Shown here: piece by piece, positions 11,401 through 23,150 of the stretch
Layout: each line of letters opens with the position of its first letter
How positions within the stretch are numbered: position 1 is the stretch's first letter
Position numbers and translations under genes: made by a program
The notes under the pieces: generated by a model
Told to the model about the DNA's origin: nothing
Database searches by the model: none
The model's input: only the letters and a program-made list of their open reading frames with translations
Source of the DNA: Chaunax sp. Z400
Lineage: Eukaryota > Chordata > Actinopteri > Lophiiformes > Chaunacidae
Assembly (NCBI GenBank): GCA_037577475.1
Contig: CM075187.1
Span: forward strand, 19,126,810-19,190,809
Length of the DNA: 64,000 bases
Direction of reading: 5' to 3'

Positions 11401-14400
11401 ACTGCATCATTGTTTCTTATCGTATTTGTTTACAACTCTAGATAATATTATAGAGGCACGTTGAAAAGGAATGAGCGTAGAGATTAGATTTTTTACAGCT
11501 TAATTAGTCAACACTGTGATAAGGGAGAACATGGGCATCTCTCAACTCATCTTATCAGGTTGTTAATAAAGTCATTATATGTTCCTGTTGGGAAATGTTT
11601 GGAGTGAGGAAACAAACTGACTCACCTGTGAATCATATTATGGGAATGTAGGTAAGCCAGCCCTAGCAAGGCACCATGGGTAATGGCAGCAATTTCCATC
11701 TCTTGGAGTGGTTTCTTATGAACTAGGAAAGAAATCAGTACAGTGGAATGAGGAAGACTCAAAAGACTTGAACTATATACTAATTAACGATAACAATTCT
11801 ACACAAACAACTGCATGATAAATACAGTTCAAGCATATAGTTCATGTCTGATCAACATCCTGGCAACCAAAACATCCCAGTTTTAGTGATTAATAAAAAA
11901 AACTGTACCAAACTGTCCTGCTGATGTCGCAAGAACAAAATCCTCCCTTGCTATCTACCATATGCATAGCATGTAATAAAGGTTATGATACGGTGCTAAG
12001 CTGCTCCTAAGCTGCCTTACTGTGGACTCTCACGGTAACAGGGAGACTACGAGCCAAGGCAAAGGTTTACAGCAGACAAATGACAGAGAAATCACATAGG
12101 AGAAGATAAGATAAGATTAACGCCCTGATACTGACAAGAAAAACAGTTTCACAACTGGTTGTGTGTGTGTGTGTGTTAAATATGTGTGTGTGCACATTAA
12201 ACATTAGTACATTCACTTACCTTCTAACAAATCTGATGCAGAGCCCAGGCAGTACTCCATCACCAGCTGAAACAGAATACAGTTACAGCTCCATCATAAA
12301 ACATCCTGAATACAAAGATTCAGGTCAAGTCAAGAGAAAACATGAACTCTAAAGTAAATTGATAAAATCAGTCTGCAATGGAGATGGTACTGATTACAAC
12401 ATATGCAGAGAGACAAAAGTAGGCACTGGGAAAACACTGCCAGTAGAGACTGAAAGAAATAAAGACAAAGGTGAAAAGAATCAGACAAAGAGGGAGGACA
12501 GGAAAAGATAAACCAAACTGAGACAAAGGAGGGCACCATGACAAAAGGAAATCCACTAACCCAGGCAGTGTTTTCTTTCAAGTAGCAGCCTTTGTACTCA
12601 ATTGTGTTTGGATGTCGCAGCTGTCCCAAAAACTTGACCTCTTTAATGATGTCCTGCCACTTCTGCCAAAAACAAATTCAGACACAGACATGTAATTAGA
12701 CATTACAGGTACAATCGCTGTAACACTAAATCAGGAAATGCTGTGACATTGTTTTGCGCTGTTGCAGCTGGCCTCACCTTTGGTCACCATTCACACAGCT
12801 ATAATGGATTTTATACATGCGTTACCATTGTTTACAGACACAGAAATGTCTTAAAAGCTCTGCCCAAATTATATAACAAATACTGATTATAAAACACCTT
12901 GTCTCACAAAAGAGTTGATATAGCAACTGATAGCCTCAGCTAGTTCAGAACAGCCACTGTCATGGAAGAGCATTCACATAAAACCGTCACTCGCTGGTTA
13001 GACAGATGTGGGCTTGAAGTGTATGCTGTGATCACATGGGATACCTTCTGAAATGCACTTTTGCCTAAACTTTGTTTGAGGGAAGAACATCTTTGTTCCA
13101 CATTTGTGGTTCAGAGGGGGGGGAGGGAAACACACAAAATGCGGTGATGTATTTACAGTGGAGCATTGGTGTTGAAGGAAACATTTGTCATGTCTATGGG
13201 TTTCTGTGTGTTATAGTCTTACTTCAGTAGTCTGCTTGCCATTATAGGACATCTTTTTGATGGCCACCACCTCGTTCGAGTAGGAGTTACGTGCCTGTGG
13301 AGGAAAACAGAGAGATCGTACATTAATAAAAAGTCTTAAAACTTGCAAACTAAACATTTCTGCCTGATCAAAGAACCCCAAAATATAACTAAGCAGGTAA
13401 GTGATGTGTGGGTATTCTGCAGGTATTGCAACAGTTTGAGTTGTCTGTCTAACATGCCCATGCTAAACCCATGGTGTTAACCGCAAAGACATTTGACCTT
13501 ATGGACAATTATGCTTTTGCTCAGCAAAAGCCCTTATTTCAGCTTCATGCCACTTACAAATGAATGGGAATTTCATGCGCGGATTCCAACGGAATGACAG
13601 TAACAGCAGGCAAAAGAGTATTCCCATTTGAGTTTTTTTCAGATTCGTTTGATCCCTACGATTCCAGTCAGTTCACGTATAATAGCCATTCCCTCTGGTG
13701 TGGAGTGCAGTATAGTGCCTATGGTATAGGTTATAGTGAAGGGGTAGAAAAAAACATCATGTAATGCTGACATATTGAAATACGTTCAGGCTAATTGTCA
13801 TAGCAGAAGAAAGAGGGTGAATGAATAATTACAACATACAATATAGTGGTGTGTGTTCAAAGCCCAGAGTGATGGGCCTGCAAACTCAACAAGGGGAATT
13901 CCCAGTGTTCTCTATAATGAGATTCCTCCTTAGTATTCACATGCATTAACTATGAATGAACATACAATTGCATAGATTTCTGTTACTATACATGCATATA
14001 CAGTATAGTAATAAACTTGACAACGTGCATGTATTTAAGCGAGGAAGGCTCCTCACTTTTATCCCCTTTTTCCTTGTTTCATGCACTTCACCTGCAGCTA
14101 TATTCTATAGAATTAATTTGCGATTTATATTTTAAATGTTAGACTATACAACAAAAGGTGGTCAAATTTTCCTCCCACAGTGAGTTGTATGAAAGGCCAT
14201 ATTTTCAACTGGGAACGGTTGTAGGTACTTAACACAATTTTACTTTGAGTGTCTACCATTATAATTATTATTATCATCTATTATTATAATTAACTATTAT
14301 CTACTTCCATTATAAGGCTTAGCTGTAGAACCACCTAAGTGGACTGTATGAAAAATTAGTGTTAAGAGCATCAAAATTAACTAAATGACTTGTCCCAGAT

Positions 14401-15105
14401 CTAATGGTTGTAGTTAGTGCCCAGTCAACATCTTTACAAAGTTTTATCATTAAGCGTTTAGGGTGTTGTGAAATTCGCTGTATACTCATGTGAGTCCAAC
14501 AATTATTAGCAATAAGCTTAATGAGCAGCGGCGAGTGGGACAGTGAGCAATGTGAGACCAATAATGCAGACACTACTCAGGGACGAAAACAACATTCTTC
14601 ACCTTATCTGAATGTTTTTCAGGTCACAAAAAAATGAATCACTGTTATTTAAAGAAGATGCTCTCCAAAAATGACATGACACTTGAGAAGATCTAACATT
14701 GATCAAAGAGAAGACAGTAAGATTCTGTGTGTGTGTGTGTGTGTGTTTCTTATTGATGATGTTTCATTATATGTACACTAGCAAGACAACCGATGTCATC
14801 ATTTTGTTTTTACTTGCTATACACACACATATATCCTCTTATTTTTCTTAGCAGATCAGTCATTTCAGTATTTAAACATGGAAGTAACTGTATATCTTAA
14901 TCTGAGAAAAAAAAAAAAAAACATGGTCTACTTTCACTAAAGCTGCTCTGTCAAACAGCTAAAGCTTGGAGTGTGCCAGTTGTAATGTGGACTGCATAAG
15001 TGTGTCAGTGAGCACAGTGCTGGCATCAGGGCAGGATTTAGACGGATACTGGAGCCTGTTAGCCAGACGGACAAGGGCACCAGGGCTGCAACTGATGTAT
15101 TTGGG

Positions 15106-15173
<68 letters not shown>

Positions 15174-16140
15174 ATCTGTATGAGTGAGTGAGTGAGAGAG
15201 AGAGAGAAAAAGAGAGAGAGAGAAAGAGAAAACAGCTGTCTTAGGAGGGAGGAGGCTTATCGCCCTCAGCCCTGCATCTGAGGGACAGAGGAAAGGAGAG
15301 GAGAGGAGAGGAGTGAGCAGAGAGATGCTGCGTGCTTTCAATCCCCCCTCCATTCCGCCTAGAATCATAGGCTTGATGAGTAATTAGTGATGATGGGATT
15401 AATAAGAAAGGCTACAGAGAAAGTGTCGGGAGGGAATCTGTCTCCACTTAATTGCATTCAAAGAGCCCATAATGTAGCGGTTTACAGTTGGAGCATGTGT
15501 ACAAATCAGTGAGTCATTAAATGAATATGTAGGGTAGCTTGTTAATAAATAAATCAAAGCTACAGAATATTCATGTAGTAATGATCATGGTGCAGTAAAT
15601 GGATAAGAGGGCCTTGCTTTGGTAATGTCTCCAAATGAAGGGTCCTGTTCGTTATTCACAGGGTGTTTTTCTCTCCGAGCTATGAAAATTCTACTTAAAT
15701 GAACAGCCAAAAAACATCCACCACCAACTGCATCTCCATGACATCTTTGCCAATTTACTCTCTTAAAAGTAGCATTTGTAGATCAGTTGAATTCCAGTTT
15801 AGATGAACATCTTCAACCTGTCTTCAAAAGTCCTTCAGAGACTTTCGAGAACCTTCCCGGCTACAGGAAGCCAAAGTACACAACATGGTGAATCAGCACT
15901 TACAAAGTAGACAGCCCCAAAGCTGCCATGTCCGATTTCGTGTAGGTCACAGAAGACATCCTCGGGGTCATCTTTGAAGAAGAGGTCGGCCAGCTCAGGG
16001 TCCTTCGGCACCCCTTTGCGTGTGGTCGACGGCATTATGGGCTGGACATGAGTTAGGCGCCGGGGACCACACTCTCATACACACTACTGCTGCTACCGCC
16101 ACCAGATGTCCACGATGGGCCCGGCATTGGCCAGCTTGAC
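2301..16140 (-). CDS. taok3: TAO kinase 3, N-terminal 333 residues (gene continues off the left edge)
   Basis: Serine/threonine kinase of the Ste20/GCK-VIII family; TAO kinases phosphorylate MAP2Ks and act upstream of p38, JNK and Hippo signalling. Joined coding exons, 5' to 3' on the minus strand: 16035-15904, 13294-13223, 12662-12561, 12266-12221, 11722-11626, 11209-11096, 9224-9133, 8962-8869, 6683-6602 and 2468-2301. These give 999 nt with no stop. Visible kinase motifs: glycine loop GHGSFGAV (residues 35-42), ATP lysine K57 in VVAIKKMSY, HRD 149-151, DFG 169-171 and APE 190-192, followed by the [21 protein letters not shown] linker. The N-terminus (KDPELADLFFKDDPE) and DFVRRERSPRILIDLIQ fit TAOK3 better than TAOK1 as I recall them, and suds3 next door supports this. 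The coiled-coil C-terminal regulatory half is outside the window. Fish may carry a/b paralogues, which I cannot tell apart. Confidence 0.95.
2469..6601 (-). other. taok3 intron 9
   Basis: 4.1-kb intron between coding exons 9 and 10. It holds a dispersed teleost repeat (about 4295-4800) and TG-rich tracts near 5220-5310. No other exon or RNA gene was recognised. Confidence 0.8.
4295..4800 (+). repeat. dispersed teleost repeat with a TTAAAGGAACAATTC end
   Basis: The segment begins TTAAAGGAACAATTCAACAT and contains TTAGCATAAAGACTAGAAAC and CACTAATTAACAGATCAGAG. These match, from memory, a very common percomorph repeat whose copies start and end with TTAAAGGAA/TTCCTTTAA. Only the left terminus is seen; the matching right terminus is missing, so the copy is truncated. 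It is non-coding. Confidence 0.55.
6602..6683 (-). CDS. taok3: taok3 coding exon 9
   Basis: 82 nt; acceptor TTTACCCAG, donor GTGAGTGG. It encodes SDPFRSFIDYCLLKIPQDRP then SSGELLR, the end of the kinase C-lobe with the conserved Arg of helix I. It reads LLK where the human paralogues I recall have LQK. Confidence 0.9.
6684..8868 (-). other. taok3 intron 8
   Basis: 2.2-kb intron. It has an AGT/TATAG-rich patch near 7895-7930. No coding or RNA gene was recognised; the open frames near 7492-7716 show no family likeness. Confidence 0.8.
8869..8962 (-). CDS. taok3: taok3 coding exon 8
   Basis: 94 nt; acceptor TTTTTTAG, donor TG|GTGAGT. It encodes [20 protein letters not shown] then QNDSPTLQSNEW, the helix G region of the kinase C-lobe. 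Confidence 0.93.
9133..9224 (-). CDS. taok3: taok3 coding exon 7
   Basis: 92 nt; acceptor CTCAG, donor G|GTGAGA. It completes Trp and encodes MAPEVILAMDEGQYEGKV then DIWSLGITCIEL, containing the APE motif and the DxWSxG aspartate of helix F. Confidence 0.93.
9670..10595. mobile_element. hAT-type DNA transposon copy with perfect 8-bp TSD
   Basis: The left end reads TAGGGTTGTAA and the right end GCAACCCTA, giving inverted termini of the TAGGGTTG kind. The outer zones are degenerate inverted repeats rich in ACGGTATGAAAACC-type sequence. Flanks are identical 8-mers, GTTGTCAC at 9662-9669 and at 10596-10603, the target-site size of hAT elements. The interior has an (ATT)n/(AGT)n tract (9751-9820) and no intact transposase. 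One open frame on the minus strand (10064-10348) was not recognised, so the copy is probably non-autonomous. Confidence 0.8.
9751..9820. repeat. (ATT)n/(AGT)n compound microsatellite
   Basis: ATT repeats pass directly into AGT repeats, with one interruption (TACAGT). It lies inside the hAT-type element. Confidence 0.9.
11096..11209 (-). CDS. taok3: taok3 coding exon 6 (catalytic loop and DFG)
   Basis: 114 nt; acceptor CCACCCAG, donor TG|GTCAGT. It encodes RDVKAGNILL, the VKLADFGSAS metal-binding loop and the SFVGTPYW activation segment. The donor splits the Trp codon. A 17-bp intronic sequence is duplicated in tandem just inside the donor (11058-11091). Confidence 0.93.
11210..11625 (-). other. 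taok3 intron 5
   Basis: 416-bp intron that separates the two halves of the HRD codon set. No internal feature seen. Confidence 0.85.
11626..11722 (-). CDS. taok3: taok3 coding exon 5
   Basis: 97 nt; acceptor TTTCCTAG, donor GTGAGT. It encodes VHKKPLQEMEIAAITHGALL and GLAYLHSHNMIH plus two bases of the catalytic-loop Arg codon, so the HRD motif is split across this intron. Confidence 0.93.
11723..12220 (-). other. taok3 intron 4
   Basis: 498-bp intron with a (TG)n tract near 12160-12191. Nothing else recognised. Confidence 0.85.
12221..12266 (-). CDS. taok3: taok3 coding exon 4
   Basis: 46 nt, starts in phase 0 and ends after one base of the next codon. Acceptor CTGTTTCAG, donor GTAAGTG. 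It encodes LVMEYCLGSASDLLE, the hinge and start of helix D. Confidence 0.93.
12561..12662 (-). CDS. taok3: taok3 coding exon 3
   Basis: 102 nt, phase 0 on both sides; acceptor TTTGGCAG, donor GTTAGT. It encodes residues 69-102, KWQDIIKEVKFLGQL then RHPNTIEYKGCYLKENTAW, covering the alphaC helix with its conserved Glu and the following strands. Confidence 0.93.
12663..13222 (-). other. taok3 intron 2
   Basis: 560-bp intron with nothing recognisable inside. The neighbouring intron 3 (12267-12560, 294 bp) is likewise plain. Confidence 0.85.
13223..13294 (-). CDS. taok3: taok3 coding exon 2
   Basis: 72 nt, phase 0 on both sides, between a CTCCACAG acceptor and a GTAAGA donor. It encodes residues 45-68 with the VVAIKKM strand that carries the ATP-anchoring lysine (K57). 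Confidence 0.93.
13295..15903 (-). other. taok3 intron 1 of the coding region
   Basis: 2.6-kb intron between the first two coding exons. It holds a 66-bp (TG)n run (15107-15172) followed by an AG-rich stretch (15185-15235). No other gene found. Confidence 0.8.
15107..15235. repeat. (TG)n microsatellite followed by AG-rich tract
   Basis: A pure TG run occupies 15107-15172, then short GAGT and AGAG units to about 15235. Polymorphism is likely. Confidence 0.95.
15904..16140 (-). CDS. taok3: taok3 first coding exon with 5'UTR
   Basis: The exon follows an acceptor (TTTCTTAG, 16141-16148) and ends at a GTAAGT donor (15903 downward). The start ATG is at 16035-16033 with A at -3. It encodes residues 1-44, MPSTTRKG through GHGSFGAVYF, ending in phase 0 inside the nucleotide-binding loop. 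Positions 16036-16140 are untranslated and contain three upstream ATGs (16127, 16078 and 16049). Confidence 0.92.
16035..16049 (-). promoter_or_regulatory. four-codon uORF overlapping the taok3 start
   Basis: ATG at 16049-16047 is followed by three sense codons and TAA at 16037-16035. The last A of the stop is the A of the main ATG (TAATG). Such a stop-start overlap could impose termination-reinitiation or leaky scanning on kinase translation. Function is inferred; the overlap itself is plain in the sequence. Confidence 0.6.
16053..16127 (-). promoter_or_regulatory. 24-codon uORF in the taok3 leader
   Basis: ATG at 16127 opens a 24-codon Gly/Ser-rich frame ending at TAA 16055-16053, wholly inside the leader part of the exon. 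A further out-of-frame ATG at 16078 runs 27 codons across the main start to a stop at 15995. Whether these are translated is unknown. Confidence 0.45.
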
Positions 16141-19100
16141 CTAAGAAACAGAGAAATGAAGACAATGAGCCGATGTTATGCACAGCACTGGACAAGATGG
16201 TGATATTTGTTGCCTTCAGGCCAACTATGTGGATCCTCTTCAATTGGACAACTAAGAAAATACACCACTTCCTGTGTGACAGACAGAGAAAGAGGAAACT
16301 TGGGTTGGTAATTGATACCTGTGAACATCCAGACTGATCAGTCATAACTTCACAATCCTGTTAAAAAACACCAACATTCATATTCATATGTTTGTGTGTG
16401 TATGTGTCTGTTCCTTTGCATTTTTATGTATCATGGATAGCTGGTAGGAAAAAAGACAGTCATATGATGATGGCTAGCTGTCTAGTCCTGCTGCTAATCC
16501 AAGTACAGTCACACATGCTCACAAAAACATGGGTGTGACATACACCACACTTGACAGCTGATGCCGAGTCACTGATTCATCATTTCTCCACATGCACACA
16601 GTGCAGACGTTGCCTTTGTGCATGCAGACAAACACACAGACACTTAATGTTTGATTCACATGACTGCAACCAGGCCATCAAGCATGCACACATCCTGGAC
16701 ACCCTGCTCCAGTTAGCTTTGCTGCACATGCATCACACTCACCCATACACATGCACACGCTTGCACACCATGTCTCTCATTCCCATCATTTCTGTCTACC
16801 ATGAAATCTCTGTGTACATCAGCCAGATGCAGCAAGCAAATGTGGTTCCAGAGGCCAGCCCCACACAGAGTGAGCTGACATACAGGCAGAGGCAACGAGA
16901 CAAACAGGCACCCAGGCCAAGACACTAAGCATCAGCATCATCCTAGCCCCCTGCTCTTGAAGGGATCTAAACCGTCACACCCACTCCAGTAATATCAGTC
17001 TTTAAGACAAAGTCCTACGCTCACTTTTCCATGGCATCAGATACATAAAAATGGCAGCTCTGAAGCTTTGGGGGAATTATATTTCAATTATATGTAAGGG
17101 GACACAATTTTGTTGAGGAACTACAACAATGCTCAGAGCTCTTCTTTCCCAAGGTTTTTACTGAGGGCCTGATTATCAGCAGACATCCTCTCCAAAACAA
17201 ATGGCCCCAAAACATACAGTGAAGCAGTTAAACATAAAAATCCATGTCTCTTCAATGCTTTTAGGCAGAGACAGGAAGTGCAGCGGTCTGCAAGCTAAGT
17301 TCCTGCTAACGTCAGCACAGCCCGTTTCTTCTCTGATAACCTAAGATCCAGAAGTCTGATGACTAAAATCCTCCGTTGGGTGGAAATATATAATGTTAAA
17401 ATGATCCCAAAAGTGATGCTAATGAGGCTTGAAAGAGAAAGTGGTTGGCTGGAAATGTTTTAATGTCACTGCCAGCACTTACGGAAGATGAGCTAACTAA
17501 GTTTGTTTAATGCTTCAGAGGCTCAACACAACAACACTTTTAAACCTGGCATGGGAATGCATGCCGGATGCTCACACGGCAGGGATTTTTGAGTTTTATC
17601 ACCCAGCTCCCTTTGCTGGCGATGGGAGCCAGAGTTTTCTCAGCTCGGTGAGAATGTTGGAGGTTGCTGTTTGAGTGACAGTGGGAAGCAGCGGTGACTA
17701 CGATAGTGAGCTGGTGAGCCTTCCATTCCAGATACAGTCAAAGGAACTTCACCAACAACTCTTGACTCTGAGTGTCGATATCATCGTCCATTACGGTGTT
17801 GCACTGTGGACGTAGTCATAAACAAATTCAGTGAACACTGTCAACCCCAGAAAGCTGCCACTTCTTCTACACCATGCCAAGCCTGTTGTACTGTAGCTTG
17901 ACTAAAGTCAATTTCATGCCATTATGCTTGGATTTCTCTCCAAGACTGGCCAAAACAAGCATGGACCCACCATAGGGGGGTGACATAAACAACAGGCATG
18001 GCTTACACAATATGAAAGATCACATACAGGCTTACGCTCTTATTACCTTAAGGCATTTCTTGGTCACTGAGGAATCTTTGAGTAGCATGAAACCCTCAAT
18101 CAAAGACATCCCCATCTGTGGCAGGGGTGTGACAAATGATGAACGAATAGTACAGCACAGCACGGCATGCATGCACCCTTTAGGCAGCAGCAGACAGTGT
18201 TTGCGCTTATTAGCAGTTCGGCGAAACGCTTATTTACGATGCTATTACGTTTTTGCGGGTGCTTGTGTAAATGTGTGTGATTTTTCTATTGCTTTACCTA
18301 CAACATGAACTTGCATGTCCATATGTGTTGGTTAATTTGTGCGTACATGGGTGTGTGTGTGTGTGTGTGTCTCCTGGTTGCATCAGTCCTGTCTGTCTCT
18401 CATCTCTTATGTTTGAGCTGCCTCATACAACCCTCACCTAAACCCTCTCCCCATCACACGCTCACACGCACACACACAGTAACATGAGCTTTGTGAAGGA
18501 GGTTTGAAAGATGATCTAAAACACAAAGATTGGAAGGAGTTAGCAGGTGAGTCAAAGAAGGATAAAAATGGAACAAATTAACGCTGAATACATGTGATCA
18601 CTCTGGAGACTGCACACCTCCCTCTTACCCTCTTTCCCACTCTTCTCCTGCTTCTCCTCTTCCTCCTCTCGTCTCCTCTAAGATGTGTTAAGTGATGCAA
18701 TGTGGCAACAACAGGTTGTAACACGGGGGCTTGGTAAAGCTGTTGCTAGTGAAGCAAAGCCCAATCTTTGTGCAGTTCACTGTGTGTGTGTGTGTCCAAC
18801 TATGGATTGTATTGTGCTAAAAGAGAGCTGATTAGGCAAATGGCTTAGACAGATTAAACGTTTGGTGTGTGTGTGACTTCTTTACAACAGTACATGTGCA
18901 CTGCTACACACACACCACTGCATGACATTATGCTTATGTACAGGTGTGCATTAGTTGGTGTGTGTGCACAGGAGTAACAAGTGTGTGGCAAGCGCTCAAC
19001 ATCATCTGAGTGAGTAAATGAGAAAAGATGTGTGGGGGTGGATAATGGTGCTCAAATATTTGCGATATACAATAAAGTAAATTAAATTAGAAATTATTGG

Positions 19101-19326
19101 TAATAGATAGGATGGGCATTGATTTTCTAATATTCAAATAGTCATGAAATTATATTAAAAGAAAAATTAGATCGCATACATGACTATAATTTTGTCATAA
19201 AAAATGTTTTTCCCTTGTTTTAACAAGCCCACAGGCTTTTTGCAACCGCTATTAACAAAAGAAGAAGAACGCACTATTACCACCAGGCAGACAGCAGAAA
19301 CATGCTACACCAGGTAAAAAGTCAGG

Positions 19327-19355
19327 GGTGTGTGTGTGTGTGTGTGTGTGTGTGG
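19327..19355. repeat. (TG)n microsatellite
   Basis: Uninterrupted TG run of about 14 units. Confidence 0.9.
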
Positions 19356-19514
19356 TTTGTCGTAGAATAGCAGTCAAATAGTGCTGAGCTTTAGTAATCA
19401 TGAACTTTATTTACTTTATTTATTTTTTGTATAAAATTTTGAATTACTGCACTTATTTCCAAGTAACATAGTATAATATATTATGTATTATATAATAGTA
19501 ATATAATTTAATAT

Positions 19515-19516
<2 letters not shown>

Positions 19517-19545
<29 letters not shown>
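19517..19545. repeat. (AAT)n microsatellite
   Basis: About nine AAT units within a wider AT-rich tract (19420-19560). Confidence 0.9.
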
Positions 19546-22371
19546 GTTAACCAAAGAATTTCTTTTATTTGCTGTAACTGAAGTGTGGTAGTGTGTAATA
19601 AATGCAGTTTATTGAGTCATCCTCTCCTTGTGATCACTTTGTTTCAAGTGTTTTACATGGAAATAAAAAACCCACAAATTTAGTGCACGGGCATATTCTC
19701 TATAAGCTCCTGCCAAAAGGCCTAAAAAGACTTCCGGGGGAAACACTGATGAAGAACTATTACTAGCACTTCTCTAAAAGTTGTATGTGATGAACATATG
19801 CAGGCGGACACGTGTTAAATGTGGGCCAAAGTTCAAGATGCATACACAAGAAACACATGAGCAGAAAGACAAAAACACATACTGTGCACCCTCCCACCCT
19901 CAGGCCTCCTGTTGGTCATGTTATGACTAATTGATGCACCAACATATTGTTGCGAGATCAAGTCCACCAGGCTGGTTTATGAGGCTCTGCACCACTTGCG
20001 ACAACAGACATATTTAAATGGGACATCATATAGTCTGGCTCAATTATTACACAAAAATAAGAAAAAACACAAGCAAAATAAACAAAGTCAATTGATTTTG
20101 CCAGAGTCTGAGAAACATTCAGTCTGTTCACAACGTTTTGAACAGTTGCTTTCATTTCTCTTTGCAACTCTCCTCTCCTTTCTTTGTAACTCAGTTCTCC
20201 TTTCATACATTTCTTTGAAAAGCTGTGGTTGCACTCAGTCTCCTGGGTTGGCCCATATTCTTTCAAAACTCTTATGAGAGTGCAAGGGAAGTGGGTGCTT
20301 CTGTGTGAGTGCATGTGTGTCTTTATTTGCACCCAGTCGTGTACAGATGTGCAAGGGAATATACTCATGCCATTATGCCAGTGGGAATGCACAAGTGTCC
20401 ATATGTGTGCGTCAGTTTATGTGTATGTGCGTGTATAGCCAGGGGGTTTAGCGGCTTACTGGCCTCCCAACCAGCTTTAGACAGGGAACAGGAATTAGGC
20501 AGACTGTGGGAATTCTTCCTGGAATTAAAATCAGCAGCTCTAATCAGCAGCTCTCTAATCAGAAACAGAAAAAAAACAAAACGGCAAAATCTGCCAAATT
20601 GTGCGTTGAGACATAGTGAGAGGGCAGTCTGTGCATAAAGCTGGGTACATGGCTTGACGATTTAAGAAATGTTGTTGTTTAATTCCAAATCGTACTGTAT
20701 GAGTAAATCATCTGCAAAGTGAAGATGCGAAGCTCAAATCTTATGTTCTCAAATTGTACACTATGATCATCAAGCCACGACCCGACTGCTCTCACTGCAC
20801 GTGTAAAATAGTATATAATTACATATAAGCCTATTTAAATCCACAACTCTAGGTTGTATAGTGATGACGAGCCATTTAAAACGGCCAAATGAAATAGTTG
20901 TTTCTCGTCAATGGGAAATCTGAACCGATTTGACCACCTGTGATTCGGCATACATGGCCATGCATGAATTGTGTAGAGGTACATGCATGTACACTCACAA
21001 CCTTAATAGCACAATAACTTAAATCAAACTGCAATCTTCCAGGCCGGGCCCTTATAGACTCATTATGTGACATGACGTTTCTGAAGCACTCACTGACATT
21101 ATGCCAAAGCGTATTTTGTATGCATGTCTAAAATAAGTCTAAGCAGTCAAATTGATGACAACACCTATATGGGTGGACCAGGGGCATGCAGGGCCTTTAA
21201 GTTATCATGAACCCTTTAGCGGGCTTGATATTGTTGAATTTGACAGCATTGGCCAGTCAGAACTTCCCAAGTTCTTTGCACCCAAGTTCACCAGTTTGCA
21301 AAGTTCAGACATTTGAAATCAGGCGTCAACTTGTCCGGAAGGTCAATTCTGTCACCGCGATTGTTCCCCTTCACCACACCCAATACCCAAAAAAGCTCTT
21401 TTCCCACTAATGGTGTGACTCAAAAGTAAGACTTGCCCACAGCGGGGAAAGAAGACCCACGCATTCATATTTGACTTCCCAGTGGAAACACACCCAGCAC
21501 CATTTCCTATTCTTATGCAGCAGTCTAACCTGTCAATCAAGGCTATTTTCTAGAAAATAAACTAGTACTGTAAACCACTGAACTAACAATTTCTTTTTCT
21601 TAAAACAGAGCAATCCCCACAAACACGAATATACATGTACATACACACACATACAACTTAAGAAAACCATGGTAGAGGCTGGAGAAACGTTGTCTCCTTT
21701 CAGACTCTGCTTTAATTCAATGTGACAGAGGGTTCATTAGTTGTTATGCACATCAGATAACCAACAGGGCAACATGCTTTCAGTTATGAGGCAAGTAAGA
21801 GCCAGTTTACACGACAGTCGCTTGGTTCCTGCTCTGGCTTTCCAGCTTCCAGCATGGAGGGGATTTGGAAACACACTAATAACTTTTCTTACAAACCGTG
21901 AAACAGAGTGAACTTCAGGGTAACTTCATGACAAAAGAGTGGGTTGGTTTGTATGACAACTGCAAAAGGTCAAGACACTGGTAAGTCAAAAGAATGACAT
22001 AATGATTAAATGATGAAATTTGTGTCCAAGGACACAGAAGCCACTGCTATTCGAGAAAAATAATGTCAAACTGACATGAAGATTACAAAGTTCAAATATG
22101 CCTAAAAATGTTTGTTTTTTTAAAAGAAGCTAATTAAAGAAACCAATTATGAGATGTGAACTTTATTTTATTCATTTAGTATATGATCATAACATTTTTA
22201 ACATGCTTGTCCATATTCAGGGTCACAGGGAGACCGATGTCTATCCCAGGATGCATTTGGCGGATGCTATGTCAAACTAAATGCCTTAGCATTTAATATA
22301 AGGGAAGTGGCTCTTATATGTAGCTGAACATATCCTCTCTACCGCTTGGACAAACAAAAGGTTTAGAGCAC

Positions 22372-22399
22372 ACATGCACACACACAAACACAAACACGC

Positions 22400-22476
<77 letters not shown>
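22372..22476. repeat. (CA)n microsatellite
   Basis: Interrupted CA from 22372, then a pure CA run from 22405 to 22476 (36 units). Confidence 0.95.
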
Positions 22477-22479
<3 letters not shown>

Positions 22480-23101
22480 GACTGAGTTGTTCTGACAGCA
22501 GAGCGCCATCAACTACTGGACTGTGTTTTGTTTTGACAAGCAGGTGGTCCAGCATCCACAGCATTACCAGTGAACACAACCTGACCCTGAACTATACACG
22601 CTGTCATTTACAAGATCCATTATTTACTTCATAGATGAAACTGTTACCGTTGTTTTGAGATGCTTAATTCCTGTGTGGAATCAAACGGCTCCTTTTTCCT
22701 TCTCTACATTTGCCATCTTATCCATTTTTCAGCCGGCCCTCTTGTCTCATTGGTTTCACCGCGACCCCTCAACCTCCTCCACTCTCACACCGATTGTGCC
22801 ACGTGCAGTAATAAAAGGGAAGAGGATGGAATGATGAGAAAAGAGGAATAAAAATGTATTGTGCCCCCTCTGAGTGTCCCTGAATGATTTATAACGCAAA
22901 CTGACGCTTGCGAGATCCTCTAGGGAAGTCGGGCTGCACTTCTCCTCCTCGCTCACTCCACCCTACTTGGCATTTGTGACCAACAAACAAGAGAAAGATA
23001 TAGATAGAAAGGGAGAAAGAGGGAGAGAGAGTTAGAGTGTGTGCCTGTTACTCAAGTCAATCTTCAAGAGGCTTATTTTAAAGATTCAATGTAATACTTC
23101 T

Positions 23102-23150
23102 CGGGCTGCAATCAACGATTATTTCCATTCTCAATTAATCGGGTGTTGAG
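23102..23150 (+). repeat. terminus of a hAT-type MITE
   Basis: Reads GGGCTGCAATCAACGATTAT followed by CTCAATTAATCGGGT, the known end of the fish MITE family also seen at 1370-1953. The rest of the element is not recognisable. A 9-bp inverted repeat (GTCAAAAAA/TTTTTTGAC, 23162-23187) lies next to it. Confidence 0.45.

Noticed and set aside
14937..15368. 143-codon open frame containing a His-Thr repeat
   Set aside because: It is the translation of the (TG)n microsatellite.
16551..16928. 125-codon open frame rich in His and Cys
   Set aside because: Composition follows CACA/TGCA-rich DNA, with no conserved motif; likely chance.
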